Made by a program: the position numbers and the translations under genes | Source of the DNA: Rhodoferax sp. PAMC 29310 | GTDB lineage: Bacteria > Pseudomonadota > Gammaproteobacteria > Burkholderiales > Burkholderiaceae_C | Direction: 5' to 3' | NCBI RefSeq assembly: GCF_017948265.1 | Contig: NZ_CP072852.1 | Location: forward strand, 3,162,001 to 3,226,000 | Length of the DNA: 64,000 bases | Shown: in pieces, positions 51,860-62,179 of the stretch | How the letters are laid out: each line of letters begins with the position of its first letter | Position numbering within the stretch: the first letter of the stretch is position 1 | Notes under the pieces: model-generated | The model's input: the letters and a program-made list of their open reading frames with translations, nothing else | The model's database searches: none | Told to the model about the DNA's origin: nothing

Positions 51860-54800
51860 ATGCCTCGCCAAATCGACCGCTTGCCGTTCCCCTATTTGCC
51901 GGAGGACGATGTGGTGTCAAGCCGTTTGCTTGCGTTGGAGGGGGCGTTGAACTGGGCCGCTGCCGCGCACATGGCGACGCCATGGGTGCAGTCGGTGCGC
52001 GACAATCCCCCGCCGTTCTGGGCCATGGAAAGCCTGCTCAAGGAGTACCCGATTTCCAGTGCCGAAGGCCTGGCTCTGATGCGCCTGGCCGAAGCCTTGT
52101 TGAGGGTGCCGGACGTTGAAACGGCGGTGGCGCTGACGGCTGACCAATTGGGGCGGGCCAATTTCGATGGCACTGCGGATTCCACCATGGCGCGCCTGTC
52201 GTCTTCGGCCATTGCGATGTCGAAGAAGTTTTTGCCGGGGAACGATGGCGAGTCGAGCCTGATGACCAAGCTGGGCGCGAAATCGGTGGTGGCTGCGACG
52301 CTGCGCGCCGTGCAATTGCTGGGCCGCCAGTTTGTGTTGGGCCAGACGATTGATGAAGGCATGAAAGAAGCCGTTGCTGCGCGCAAGAAACAACCGAATC
52401 TGGGTTTCAGCTACGACATGTTGGGCGAAGGCGCGCGCACCGATGCCGATGCACTGCGTTACCTGGCCAGCTACCAAAATGCCATCGCCGCCATTTCACG
52501 TACCGCCGATGCAAAGGGTTCACCAGCGCACAACGACGGCATTTCCATCAAACTCAGCGCGCTGCACCCGCGCTACGAAGATTTGCAATACGAGCGGGTG
52601 ATGAGCGAGCTCCTGCCCCGCGTCTGGACACTGTGCGAAGCCGCGGCCAAGGCCAACTTGAACTTGACCATTGACGCCGAAGAGGTGGATCGCCTGGAGT
52701 TGTCTCTTGACGTTTTTGAGGCCTTGATTGCCCGGGTTGCCGAAAAGTTTCCCCAGTGGACGGGCTTTGGCCTGGCTTTGCAGTCTTACCAGACGCGCGG
52801 TGTCGAGCTCATCGAACACCTGGCTGCCATGGCGCGCCGCTACAAGGTCAAACTCATGTGCCGCCTGGTCAAAGGCGCTTACTGGGATGCGGAAATCAAA
52901 CGCGCCCAAGAGCTGGGCTTGCCCGGCTACCCCGTGTTCACACACAAGCACCACACCGATGTGAGCTACCTCGCGTGTGCCCAGGCCCTGTTTGCGGCAT
53001 CTGATGTCATCTTTCCGCAATTTGCCACGCACAACGCCGGCACCATTGCTGCGGTGCTGCAAATGGCGGAAAACGGCCCTGATGGGGTTGCTTACCCGTT
53101 CGAGCTGCAGCGTTTGCATGGCATGGGTGAGGGGGTTTACCGCGAAGTGTTGAAAAACCCCAAGATCCGCTGCCGTGTGTATGCGCCCGTGGGCGCCCAC
53201 CGCGACTTGCTGGCCTACCTGGTGCGCCGCTTGTTGGAGAACGGCGCGAACTCGTCGTTCGTGAACCAGTTGGCGGATGAATCCGTGGGCATGGATGTTT
53301 TGTTCACCACCCCGTTGCGTCTGAGTCCTCAACCGGCCATGGCCCTGCCGGTTGACATGTTCGGCGCGGCACGCCGCAATAGCATGGGTCTGGACATGGC
53401 CGTGGTGCCCATGCGCCAGCCGCTGTTGGAGGCGTTGGAAAAAACCACGGTGCCCACCGTGCCGGTCTTTGATGTGACACAGGTAGGCGCCGCGGCTCAG
53501 TCATCACATGACGCCTTCAACGCCTGGAGCGCCACACCCGTGGCGACGCGCGCCCAAGCCTTGCGCAAGACGGCCGATGCCATGGAAGCCCAGCTGCCGG
53601 AACTGTGCGGCATGCTGGTCAAGGAAGCCTTCAAGACCTGGGCCGACGCGATTTCCGAGGTACGCGAGGCAGTGGACTTCTTGCGCTATTACGCCAATGA
53701 AGCCGAGCGCATCATGGCGACCTCGCCCCAGTTGTCGGCCCTTGGCCCGTGGGTGTGTATCAGCCCCTGGAACTTCCCGTTGGCCATTTTTTGTGGCCAG
53801 GTGGCGGCGGCTTTGGCCACCGGCAACACCGTGTTGGCCAAGCCGGCCGAGCAAACCCCGGCCATCGCCTTGATGGCCGTGAAATTGATGCACGACAGCG
53901 GCATCCCCCCCCATGCGTTGCAACTTCTGCATGGTCCCGGCGAAACCGTGGGTGCGGCGCTGGTGGAACAGCCGGGCGTCGCGGGCGTGGTGTTTACCGG
54001 CTCCACGCAAGTGGCCAAGATCATTCAGCGCGCACTGGCGGCCAAAGAGGGCCCCGTGGCACCACTGATCGCTGAAACCGGTGGCATCAATGTGATGTTG
54101 GTCGACAGCTCGGCCCTGCCCGAGCAAGTGGCCGACGCCGTGATGCAAAGCGCCTTTCGCAGCGCGGGCCAGCGCTGTTCGGCGCTGCGACTGTTGTGCG
54201 TGCACGAATCCGTGGCCGACGGCATGCTTGAAATGATTGAAGGTGCTGCCAAAGAGCTGGGTGTGGGCCGCGTGGGCGCCCTGACGACCGACTTGGGTCC
54301 CGTGATCGACAAGGAAGCGTTTGACAACATTCAGCGCCACGTCCAGCGATTGAATGGCGAAGCGAAATCGCGGCTGAATTTGCCTGTGGATGCGGCCTTG
54401 GCCAGCGAGCAGCCGCACATGATTTCACCGCAGATGTTCGAAGTGAAAGGCATCGCTTCGGTGAAGGCGGAAATCTTTGGCCCGGTCTTGCAAGTGGTGC
54501 GCTGGAAGGGTGACCCGGCCCAGGTGATCGCAAGCATCAACGCCCTGAACTACGGCTTGACCATGGGGATCCAGACCCGCATCGACAGCCGTGCGCAGGC
54601 CTTGGCCGCCTCGGCGAACGTGGGCAATATTTACGTGAACCGCAACATCATTGGTGCCGTGGTGGGCGTGCAGCCTTTTGGTGGCGAAGGCCTGTCCGGC
54701 ACCGGTCCCAAGGCCGGGGGTCCGCACTACCTGCAGCGTTTTGTGCATGAGGCGCAAGCCCTCCCCGTCGCTCAGAAACTGCACGGCCAAGGGCAGGGCG

Positions 54801-55417
54801 TGAATGTGAAAGCCGCTGCTTTGGCGGTGCGCAACAGCGGCTGGTTGAAGAGTTCACTGGAGCAGCGTTGCACTTGGCTGGGGAAGTTGGGCGAGAAAGC
54901 GCTCGCAGCGGCTGCCAAACAGCAGTTGGCTGACCGGGTGCTGCCCGGCCCCACGGGCGAGACCAACGACCTGCGCTTGCACCCACGGGGCGTGGTGGCG
55001 GTGATTGCCGACCGAGTGGATGACACCGTCTTGGCGCAATGGTTGGGCGCGCTGGCCGGCGGCAACGCCTTGGTGGTGGCGGTGCCGAGCGAAGCCCGTG
55101 AGTCCGCCCGGACGGCGCTGAGCCAATGGGTCAGCGCAGGGCTTTCGGCTGCTGCCGTGCATGTGTTGGACACGCCTTTCGAAGCCGGTGCCGTGGCCTT
55201 GGCCGGCAGCGATGACATCGAAGCGATCGTGGCGCAGCCCGCCTACGCCACTGAGCTCAACCGCCGCATGGCCGCTCGCGATGGCGCGGTGGTGCCGCTG
55301 ATCACCGAACCGCTACTGGGTTGTTTGTGGCGGCTGTGCGCCGAGCAAACCCTGACCGTCAACACCACCGCAGCGGGTGGCAACGTGGCGCTGTTTGCCG
55401 GTTTGTCGGCTCTTTGA
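51860..55417 (+). CDS. putA: Bifunctional proline dehydrogenase / L-glutamate gamma-semialdehyde dehydrogenase PutA (no DNA-binding domain)
   Basis: The product has 1185 residues. The FAD-dependent proline dehydrogenase barrel spans about 130-480 (SIKLSALHPRYE, DAEEVDRLELSLDVFEAL, MCRLVKGAYWD, FATHNAGT). The aldehyde dehydrogenase domain spans about 560-980, with ETGGIN and catalytic Cys in SAGQRCSALRL (about 772). A C-terminal domain (about 1000-1185) is of the type-B kind. There is no N-terminal ribbon-helix-helix, unlike E. coli PutA, so a separate regulator must act. It turns proline into glutamate, channelling the intermediate. Confidence 0.96.
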   Translation: MPRQIDRLPFPYLPEDDVVSSRLLALEGALNWAAAAHMATPWVQSVRDNPPPFWAMESLLKEYPISSAEGLALMRLAEALLRVPDVETAVALTADQLGRANFDGTADSTMARLSSSAIAMSKKFLPGNDGESSLMTKLGAKSVVAATLRAVQLLGRQFVLGQTIDEGMKEAVAARKKQPNLGFSYDMLGEGARTDADALRYLASYQNAIAAISRTADAKGSPAHNDGISIKLSALHPRYEDLQYERVMSELLPRVWTLCEAAAKANLNLTIDAEEVDRLELSLDVFEALIARVAEKFPQWTGFGLALQSYQTRGVELIEHLAAMARRYKVKLMCRLVKGAYWDAEIKRAQELGLPGYPVFTHKHHTDVSYLACAQALFAASDVIFPQFATHNAGTIAAVLQMAENGPDGVAYPFELQRLHGMGEGVYREVLKNPKIRCRVYAPVGAHRDLLAYLVRRLLENGANSSFVNQLADESVGMDVLFTTPLRLSPQPAMALPVDMFGAARRNSMGLDMAVVPMRQPLLEALEKTTVPTVPVFDVTQVGAAAQSSHDAFNAWSATPVATRAQALRKTADAMEAQLPELCGMLVKEAFKTWADAISEVREAVDFLRYYANEAERIMATSPQLSALGPWVCISPWNFPLAIFCGQVAAALATGNTVLAKPAEQTPAIALMAVKLMHDSGIPPHALQLLHGPGETVGAALVEQPGVAGVVFTGSTQVAKIIQRALAAKEGPVAPLIAETGGINVMLVDSSALPEQVADAVMQSAFRSAGQRCSALRLLCVHESVADGMLEMIEGAAKELGVGRVGALTTDLGPVIDKEAFDNIQRHVQRLNGEAKSRLNLPVDAALASEQPHMISPQMFEVKGIASVKAEIFGPVLQVVRWKGDPAQVIASINALNYGLTMGIQTRIDSRAQALAASANVGNIYVNRNIIGAVVGVQPFGGEGLSGTGPKAGGPHYLQRFVHEAQALPVAQKLHGQGQGVNVKAAALAVRNSGWLKSSLEQRCTWLGKLGEKALAAAAKQQLADRVLPGPTGETNDLRLHPRGVVAVIADRVDDTVLAQWLGALAGGNALVVAVPSEARESARTALSQWVSAGLSAAAVHVLDTPFEAGAVALAGSDDIEAIVAQPAYATELNRRMAARDGAVVPLITEPLLGCLWRLCAEQTLTVNTTAAGGNVALFAGLSAL

Positions 55418-55490
55418 AGAGGCCTGGTCGTTGAGCGAATGAGTGGCTGAGCCCTGTCCCCCGCATGACGGTGTTCGGCGACCCATCTGC

Positions 55491-56477
55491 CTACTTGCGC
55501 AAGCCGTCGCCTTCCTGGCCATACACCCGGGCCAGCATCCGGTCAAACTCCGCCCTGCGGCTCGCGACCAGTGGGCGGAGCACCCCCTTGTCCTGCAGCA
55601 CGGTGATCAGCTTGGTCGGCGCTTGCAGCTTGTCGCCCATGATCTCAACATGGCCGGCCTGCACTTGCACGCGGTCCACCGTGACGCCGGTTTCGACCTG
55701 GGTGTTGCGTTGCTCGGCCAGCGAAAAAATATCATCACTTTCCAGGCAGCGGCCGTCGGCCTCACGGCGGCAACTGCCCTTTTCAGCAGTGTCAATCTTC
55801 AGGTAGTTGACCCCCGCCAACAACTGTCCGGGCTGGGTGATGAAGTCGGAAGAAAACGTGATGTCTTTCCACTTGGCGCCGGTGAAGATATTGCAACTCA
55901 GCGGCAACAGTCCCAAGGTCAAGGAGTAGAGCCAGCTCTTGCCGCAGGTGCTGGCTGCAGCGATGCCTGAGAAAGACACGGAGATCGTCACCAGGCGCCA
56001 GTCCACAGCCTGGGTGGCCGGCAACAACGGTGTCGGGTCCAGTGCGTCGGTCAGCGCCCAGCGCGCGATCAGTGCGCCTTGACTGTGACCGATGACGGTA
56101 ACGGGCGGGTTGCCGGCCTGCCCGGCGAGCAGTGTGGCGGCGCGGCGCAGAGCGGCTGCGCTGTCGTCCAGCGCGGCGCGGTCATCGTAGGTGAGGCAGG
56201 CCGATTGTTGGCCCTGAAAAGCCAGCACCTGCGCCAGCGCGCGGAACTGTCCCGAGGACCCGAAACAGCCGTGGACCAGCACCGTGACCGGCTCGCCTGC
56301 CTTCAGTTGCAGGCTGCGGTCCGGGTTGTCGGTGCAGGGGCCCAGGCCGGCAATGCTGAGCGCGCGGTCGGGCGGCGGCAGGCGTCCGGGGTCCAGGTCG
56401 CGGGCGACGATGGGGTCGTGGGACGCGCAGTCAGCCAGCAGGCTGGCAGTTCAAAGCAGCAGGGTAATTTTTGTCAT
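55491..56477 (-). pseudogene. Alpha/beta-hydrolase lipoprotein with an in-frame TGA in its signal peptide
   Basis: From the ATG at 56477 the frame reads MTKITLLL, then TGA (56453-56451), then TASLLADCASHDPIVARD. The whole is a lipoprotein signal with lipobox LADC, broken at codon 9 where Trp (TGG) or similar would fit. The rest is intact: VLVHGCFGSSGQF oxyanion region, nucleophile IGHSQGALIARWAL, and a C-terminal helical end. An internal GTG (56282) could give a cytoplasmic product. Recent nonsense mutation or sequence error; otherwise about 328 residues, an esterase/lipase-like protein of unknown substrate. Confidence 0.8.
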
Positions 56478-56648
56478 GTCCCGGAGGATAGTTCGGAAAC
56501 CCCGTCGACTCCAGTCGGTGGGTGGCAAGCCGCTCATGCCTGGGTCGCAGGAGGCCTTGGCGCGCCGCGACTGCACGCGTTCATACCGCAGGGCGGGTGT
56601 CTGCAGCGTCGTGCGCCGGGTGGGGACCGATGTAGGCACGCCCAATGT

Positions 56649-57782
56649 CTAGCGGCGGACTTTGCCGTCCTCGGTCAACATGGTCATTTCCACAAATCGC
56701 GAGCCCGCGTTCTTGTCCGGTCCAAATTCGAAACTCATGCCTCCCACGTTGTAGCCTTGCATGCTTTGCAGGGCAGTGATCAGGCTTTCACGGGTCAGGC
56801 CTTTGCCGGCGCGGCGCGCAGCTTCTGTAAACACTTTGGCTGCCACAAAGCCTTCCATGCTCGTGTAATTGGGCGTGCTGGCGGTCAGCCCGGACGCCTG
56901 CAGGGCCTGCAGGTATTCGGTGGACACTGCCGAGGCCGAGGCGTAGGGAAAAGGCATGACCTGGCTGACCACCACGCCGCGCGCCACTGCGCCCAACTCG
57001 TCGCTCAAGGCCTGCGTGTCCACTAGGGACAGGTTGTACAGATTGCCTTTGAAGCCTGCTTGACGGGCCAGGCGCACAAACGTGGCACTGCTTTTGAAGG
57101 TGCCAATTTGAATGATCGCCTCGGGGTTGGCCGCCAGAATGGTTTTGAGCGCGGGGCCCACGTCGGTGGAGTTGGCATCGGCCTTGGCGGTGGCAACGGG
57201 TTTCAGGCTCAAAGGCGCCAGGGCGCGCACCACATCCTCCAAACCGGCCTGGCCGACATCGTTGTCCTGGTAAAACACCGCAATCTTTTTGATGCCGACC
57301 GTGCTGGCCTGCCGGATGATGGCGGAGGTTTCCTCAAAGTACGACGCCCGGACATGGAACACATAACGGTTAAAGGGGTCACGTAGCGACTGGGCGCCCG
57401 AGAGCGGCGCGAAAAACGGCACCTTGGCCTCGGTGGCCAGCGGCACGGCCGCCAGACTGGGCTGTGCGCCTACATAGCCAAACAGGGCCACCACACCATC
57501 CTTGATGAACTGGCGCGTGTTGGCGGCGGATTGAACCGGGTCCATGGCATCGTCCAGGCGCTTGAGTTCAATCAGCCGCCCGTTGACGCCACCTTTGGCG
57601 TTCAGCGTGTCAAAGTAAAGGCGGGCGCCCTGGTTGTATTGGCTGCCCAGCAGCAGGGACGGCCCGCTTAAGGGGACGGATTGGCCCAAAACAATATTTT
57701 TTTCCGATTGGGCAAAGGCGGGGCGCCCCATGGTCCAACCCAACGCAGCGGCGCTGCCAAGTACCTGACGACGATCGACCAT
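56649..57782 (-). CDS. Tat-exported ABC-transporter substrate-binding protein (Leu/Ile/Val type)
   Basis: The product has 377 residues from MVDRRQVLG; two more ATGs lie just upstream. The twin-arginine signal (DRRQVLGSAAALGW...AFAQ) is followed by a type-1 periplasmic binding fold (NIVLGQSVPLSGPS, GARLYFDTLNAKGGVNG, IAVFYQDNDVGQAG). It would bind amino acids or other small ligands. No permease or ATPase gene is adjacent, so it is an orphan component or a sensor. Confidence 0.9.
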   Translation of the reverse strand: MVDRRQVLGSAAALGWTMGRPAFAQSEKNIVLGQSVPLSGPSLLLGSQYNQGARLYFDTLNAKGGVNGRLIELKRLDDAMDPVQSAANTRQFIKDGVVALFGYVGAQPSLAAVPLATEAKVPFFAPLSGAQSLRDPFNRYVFHVRASYFEETSAIIRQASTVGIKKIAVFYQDNDVGQAGLEDVVRALAPLSLKPVATAKADANSTDVGPALKTILAANPEAIIQIGTFKSSATFVRLARQAGFKGNLYNLSLVDTQALSDELGAVARGVVVSQVMPFPYASASAVSTEYLQALQASGLTASTPNYTSMEGFVAAKVFTEAARRAGKGLTRESLITALQSMQGYNVGGMSFEFGPDKNAGSRFVEMTMLTEDGKVRR

Positions 57783-58018
57783 GTTCATCCTTTTTCTGGT
57801 GAGTAGCCGCATGGCATTTGCCACCCGGGCCCAAATGTTGAGACATGGCCCCAGTTCAATATGCAGGGGGTCAGGCGTCTCACTGGGTCGAGATCGTACC
57901 CGCAGATTGTCGGTTCAGGGTTACTCCGGGCACCCGACAAGGAGGCGATTTTTTGCCCGGCGTTGCCCCTGTCTCGTTGGGGGGGTGACAATTTCCGCTT
58001 TAATGTCTGCTTGTCCCA

Positions 58019-59434
58019 ATGCAGCCTCACGCCACCATGACCCAACGTGCCACCACCGCCCCCCACACTGAACGCCGCGCCAAGCTGGCCGCCCTGCTGG
58101 GCCCGCGCGGCATTGCCCTCATTCCCACCGCACCCGAGCAGCAGCGCAACCGCGACGCTGACTTTTTGTACCGCCCGGACAGCTACTTTTTCTACCTGAC
58201 CGGCTTTGCCGAACCCAAGGGCTGGTTGGTGGTGACAGGCGACGGCAAGAGCACGCTGTTTTGCCAACCCAAAGACCTGGAGCGAGAAATCTGGGACGGC
58301 TACCGTGTCGGCCCTGACGCCGCGCCTGCCCAACTGGGTGTAGACGCATCGTTTTCCGTGGCCGATATCGACACCGAAATGCCCAAGCTGCTGGACGGGC
58401 GCAACACCGTGTGGTACCCGTTTGCCACCCACAAAGGGCTGGAAACCCAGGTGGAGGGCTGGCTGAACAAAGTGCGTGGCCGTCAGCGATCTGGCGCACT
58501 GTGCCCGGAACAGACCCGTGATGTGTGCAGCGTGCTCGACGAGATGCGCCTGATCAAAGACCCCTATGAACAGGCCACCATGCGCCGCGCCGCGCAGATC
58601 AGCGCTGGCGCCCATATTCGGGCCATGCAACTCACCGCCAGCATGTTGCGCCGGGGCGAAGACGTGCGGGAGTACCACCTGGACGCCGAACTCTTGCACG
58701 AGTTTCGCCGCCATGGCTCGCAGTACCCCGCTTACGGCTCTATCGTGGCCGCCGGTGCCAATGCCTGCGTGCTGCATTACCGCGCGGAGGCGGGCGCCGT
58801 CAAAGACGGTGAACTGGTGTTGATTGACGCCGGCTGCGAGTTGGATGGTTACGCCAGCGACATTACCCGCACTTACCCCGCCAATGGCCGCTTCACCGGC
58901 CCGCAGCGCGCCTTGTACGAGCTGGTGCTGGCTTCGCAAGAAGCCGCCGTGGCCGCCACCTGTGCTGGCGCGCGCTTCACTGACCCGCACGACGCCACGA
59001 TCAAGGTGCTGGCGCAAGGCATGCTGGACGTGGGCCTCTTGGACAAAAACAAGGTAGGCAAGCGTGACGACGTGATCGAGAAACGCGCTTACTTTCCTTT
59101 CTACATGCACCGCACCAGCCACTGGCTGGGCATGGATGTGCACGACTGCGGCAGCTACAACGAACCCTCTGAGCTGGCCAAAACCAAGGAGCGCACCGAC
59201 CCGCTCACCGGCCAAACGGTGGTCGACCGCCCCTCGCGAATTCTGCAAGCCGGCATGGTGCTCACCATTGAGCCTGGCCTCTATGTGCGCCCCGCCCAGG
59301 GTGTGCCCGAGCAGTTTCACAACATCGGCATTCGCATTGAAGATGACGCCCTGGTCACCGAGACTGGTTGCGAGTTGATCAGCCGGGGTGTGCCCGTGAC
59401 CGTGGCTGAAATCGAGGCGCTGATGCGGGCCTAA
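58019..59434 (+). CDS. pepP: Xaa-Pro aminopeptidase (aminopeptidase P)
   Basis: The product has 471 residues; an in-frame ATG 18 bp downstream is equally possible. The N-terminal aminopeptidase P domain (RRAKLAALLGPRGIALIPTAP, DFLYRPDSYFFYLTGF) is followed by the pita-bread catalytic domain. Metal ligands are visible in LIDAGCELDGYASDITRT (two Asp), HWLGMDVHDCG (His), TIEPGLYV (Glu) and IRIEDDALVTETGCELIS (Glu). It removes N-terminal residues before proline. Confidence 0.95.
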   Translation: MQPHATMTQRATTAPHTERRAKLAALLGPRGIALIPTAPEQQRNRDADFLYRPDSYFFYLTGFAEPKGWLVVTGDGKSTLFCQPKDLEREIWDGYRVGPDAAPAQLGVDASFSVADIDTEMPKLLDGRNTVWYPFATHKGLETQVEGWLNKVRGRQRSGALCPEQTRDVCSVLDEMRLIKDPYEQATMRRAAQISAGAHIRAMQLTASMLRRGEDVREYHLDAELLHEFRRHGSQYPAYGSIVAAGANACVLHYRAEAGAVKDGELVLIDAGCELDGYASDITRTYPANGRFTGPQRALYELVLASQEAAVAATCAGARFTDPHDATIKVLAQGMLDVGLLDKNKVGKRDDVIEKRAYFPFYMHRTSHWLGMDVHDCGSYNEPSELAKTKERTDPLTGQTVVDRPSRILQAGMVLTIEPGLYVRPAQGVPEQFHNIGIRIEDDALVTETGCELISRGVPVTVAEIEALMRA

Positions 59435-59542
59435 GCCCGGCGGTGCTTGATCTCAAACATGGACGCCAACGGCTTCGCGGGTTAAAGTGGCCGGCCTGAA
59501 GCCTTGTGCAGGGCGTGTCCCTGCCTCACCTGAGGAGTCCCT

Positions 59543-59767
59543 ATGTTCCCTGAGTTCCGCGACCTGATCACCGAATTGAAGACCAGCGACCATCATTTCA
59601 TCCGCCTGTTTGACAAGCACAATGATCTGGACCGCGTTATCCGGCACAAGGAAGCGCATATGGAGCCGGCCACCCCCGAAGAAATCGAAACCCTCAAAAA
59701 GGAAAAACTCCTGCTCAAGGACCAGCTCTACGCCATCCTCAAAAAGGCCAGCGCCAGCGGTGCCTGA
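59543..59767 (+). CDS. DUF465 (YdcH/SlyX-like) small protein
   Basis: The product has 74 residues. The DUF465 pattern (HHFIRLFDKHNDLDRVIRH...EIETLKKEKLLLKDQLYAIL) forms two helices that probably pair. Role unknown; relatives are abundant, cytoplasmic and conserved in proteobacteria. An AGGAGT ribosome site supports the ATG. It lies between pepP and the CYTH/CHAD gene on the same strand. Confidence 0.92.
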   Translation: MFPEFRDLITELKTSDHHFIRLFDKHNDLDRVIRHKEAHMEPATPEEIETLKKEKLLLKDQLYAILKKASASGA

Positions 59768-59797
59768 AGGCGAGTCAGTCGCCAGCGGGAGCTGTTT

Positions 59798-61282
59798 ATG
59801 ACATCAGCCCACACCCGCACTTCCCCGTCCTTTGTCGAGATCGAGCTCAAGCTCGCTTTGCCTGGCGCCGACACCGCCCTTGTGGCGCAGCGGCTGGCCC
59901 GCTCGCCCCTGTTGGCGCGGCGCAAACCTACACGCCAGATGCTGCGCAATGTGTACTACGACACGCCCGACCAGCAACTGCGCGGGCAACGCGTGGCTCT
60001 GCGCACGCGCCAGGTCGGCACCGAGGGCGCCACCCAGTGGCTGCAAACCCTGAAAATGGCCGGCACCAGCGACTCCGCCCTGAGCCAACGGGGTGAGTGG
60101 GAAAGCCCCGTGCCCGGTGCAGCCCTGTCGCGCAAGGCGCTGAAAGCCACTCCCTGGACGTCGTTGGACCCCGACGGCGCCGTTTTCAAAGGCCTGGCAC
60201 CCGCTTTTTCCACTGACTTTGAACGCACGCTGTGGACTGTGCGCCGGCGCAACGGCAGTGTGGTCGAAGTGGCGCTTGACCAGGGCGAAGTCATTGCCGG
60301 TGGCCAGCGCGCGCCCATTTTTGAGCTGGAACTGGAGCTCAAAGCCGGCCCGCCCGAAGCCCTGTTTGAGTTGGCGCAGGAGTTGGCCCGCACGGTGGCG
60401 CTGGTCCCTGCCAGCATCAGCAAAGCCCAGCGTGGTTATGCGCTGGCGCAGGGCACGCTGGACGCGCCACTTACCGCACAGCCCGCTCGGCTCAAATCAT
60501 GCCAAAGCCTGACCGATGCCGCCGGCCTGCTGTTGCGCGACATGTTCAACCAGTTCACCACCAATCTGATTGCCTTGAGCCACAACGACGACCCCGAGTT
60601 GGCGCACCAGGCGCGTATTGGCTGGCGCCGCTTCAAAAGCACACTGCGGCTGTGGTCGCCCGTGCTGGGACAAGAGGCCCGCCCGTCTTGGGCCGCGCTG
60701 CAACCCCTGCTCGACTGCCTGGGTGCATTGCGTGACCTGGACGTGGCCCGGCTGGACACCCTGCCCCCACTGGCTAACGCCTTTGTGGCCGGCGACCCGC
60801 GTCGGTCCGAGGTCTGGCAAAGCATGGCAGCGTCTTTGGATGCGGCCACTACTTTGCAAAGAAAAACCGTGCGTTACGCCCTGCAAGACCCCAGCGTGGG
60901 CGCCTGCCTGCTGCTCACGACACAGTGGCTGGCGGGTCTGGCGGGCACGCCAGCTTCCAGCTCAAAGTTGAAGCCTTGGGCGCGTCAGCAAATGGATCAT
61001 TTGCACCACCATCTGAAGCGCGCGCGCAAGCGCACCACCACGCTGGAGCAAATTCACCGAACTCGTCTGCTGGCGAAGCGCCTGCGCTACGGCCTGGAGG
61101 CTCTGCAATCCCTGCTGCCCAAAGCACACACCCGGCGCTGGCGCGAGCAGGCCGTGGCGCTGCAAAACCGGCTGGGCAACAACCGCGATGTTGCCCTTGT
61201 TCCAGTTTTGTTGGCTGGGTTGGATATTGACGCCGGGCTGCTGGCTTTTCTGCGTGGTGTGGCCGTAGGCCGTGCAGGCTGA
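59798..61282 (+). CDS. CYTH and CHAD domain protein
   Basis: The product has 494 residues. The N-terminal CYTH domain has VEIELKLALP (the ExExK triphosphate-binding motif) and strands QMLRNVYYDTPDQQL, RVALRTRQVG. The C-terminal CHAD helical domain has HQARIGWRRFKSTLRLW and RLLAKRLRYGLEAL (conserved basic helices). CYTH domains hydrolyse triphosphates and CHAD binds polyphosphate; the fusion is typically linked to polyphosphate granules, which fits but is not shown here. Confidence 0.93.
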   Translation: MTSAHTRTSPSFVEIELKLALPGADTALVAQRLARSPLLARRKPTRQMLRNVYYDTPDQQLRGQRVALRTRQVGTEGATQWLQTLKMAGTSDSALSQRGEWESPVPGAALSRKALKATPWTSLDPDGAVFKGLAPAFSTDFERTLWTVRRRNGSVVEVALDQGEVIAGGQRAPIFELELELKAGPPEALFELAQELARTVALVPASISKAQRGYALAQGTLDAPLTAQPARLKSCQSLTDAAGLLLRDMFNQFTTNLIALSHNDDPELAHQARIGWRRFKSTLRLWSPVLGQEARPSWAALQPLLDCLGALRDLDVARLDTLPPLANAFVAGDPRRSEVWQSMAASLDAATTLQRKTVRYALQDPSVGACLLLTTQWLAGLAGTPASSSKLKPWARQQMDHLHHHLKRARKRTTTLEQIHRTRLLAKRLRYGLEALQSLLPKAHTRRWREQAVALQNRLGNNRDVALVPVLLAGLDIDAGLLAFLRGVAVGRAG

Positions 61283-61402
61283 CGCTGCTTGACGTGGCTG
61301 GTCACGGGTCAAGTCTGGCGCTGGATGGCTGTCTATTTTGGGCTCGACAGGAACAAGCACTAGCGCCATTGGGCAGGTCAAAGCCCAGAACCGCCCCGTC
61401 CG

Positions 61403-61678
61403 TCAGTTGTCTTTGCGGGTCACAATTTTGTCTTTTCTACGGGGCGTTCCGGCACGACCGGTCTTGGACCAGTCGTAGACTTGGCCGTCCGGTGTTTTTC
61501 CATCCACAACGGCATCCACCCCCGGTTTTCCAACCTGGTTCGGGTCTTCTGCAACCATGCTCACAAAGGAGAATCCCGCGTCGCGTTTCTCTTTGACCAG
61601 GGCTAGCGCATGGGAGAGCAGCTCCTCGTTTTGGGCGCAGGGTTCGTCAAGGGCGGCGGTCCAGTAAATTTTGAACAT
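61403..61678 (-). CDS. Conserved hypothetical protein
   Basis: The product has 91 residues (FKIYWTAALDEPCAQ...SFVSMVAEDPNQVGKPGVDAVVDG...GQVYDWSKTGRAGT). I do not recognise a named family, but composition and the pattern of conserved-looking small motifs suggest a real soluble protein. It is convergent with the CYTH/CHAD gene and its start lies only 21 bp from the divergent YccF-like gene, so the two share a promoter region. Confidence 0.55.
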   Translation of the reverse strand: MFKIYWTAALDEPCAQNEELLSHALALVKEKRDAGFSFVSMVAEDPNQVGKPGVDAVVDGKTPDGQVYDWSKTGRAGTPRRKDKIVTRKDN

Positions 61679-61699
61679 GATTCAGTAGGGAGAATGGAT

Positions 61700-62128
61700 A
61701 TGGGGTTGATTGGCAACGTGCTTTGGTTCGTCTTTGGCGGCTTTGTCATGGGTCTGGGCTGGTGGCTGGCTGGGCTGTTGGCGTTGCTCACCATCGTGGG
61801 CATTCCCTGGGCCAAAGCCTGTTTCGTGATCGGTCAATTTACGTTTTTTCCGTTTGGCAAAGTTGCCATAAGCAGAAAAAATCTGTCCAGGCGGGATGAT
61901 ATTGGAACCGGCACCTTGGGGCTTTTAGGCAATGTCATCTGGTTCATCTTTGCGGGTATCTGGCTGGCCATTGGGCATCTGCTTTCCGCGCTGCTGTGTT
62001 TTCTCACCATCATTGGTATTCCCTTTGGTTTGCAGCACTTGAAGCTGGCAGGCATCGCGCTGGCGCCAATTGGCAAAACCATCGTGGACAAGGACACTGC
62101 TGCCGGCGCTGGTTACACAGGGATTTGA
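61700..62128 (+). CDS. YccF family inner-membrane protein
   Basis: The product has 142 residues. Two repeats of the YccF domain are seen (GLIGNVLWFVFGGFVMGLGWWLAG and GLLGNVIWFIFAGIWLAIGHLL), each followed by a hydrophobic FLTIVGIP-like loop. The second ATG is chosen because TAGGGAGA then sits about 7 bp upstream. Function unknown. Confidence 0.9.
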   Translation: MGLIGNVLWFVFGGFVMGLGWWLAGLLALLTIVGIPWAKACFVIGQFTFFPFGKVAISRKNLSRRDDIGTGTLGLLGNVIWFIFAGIWLAIGHLLSALLCFLTIIGIPFGLQHLKLAGIALAPIGKTIVDKDTAAGAGYTGI

Positions 62129-62179
62129 CGGAATGGATGCGTTGAGATGGATGGTTTGGCAAGTTAGACCAGGTCAACC

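Noticed and set aside
57785..59320. 511-codon minus-strand open frame
   Set aside because: It is a shadow of pepP, whose catalytic motifs are all on the plus strand; the translation is His/Gly/Ala-rich without family features.
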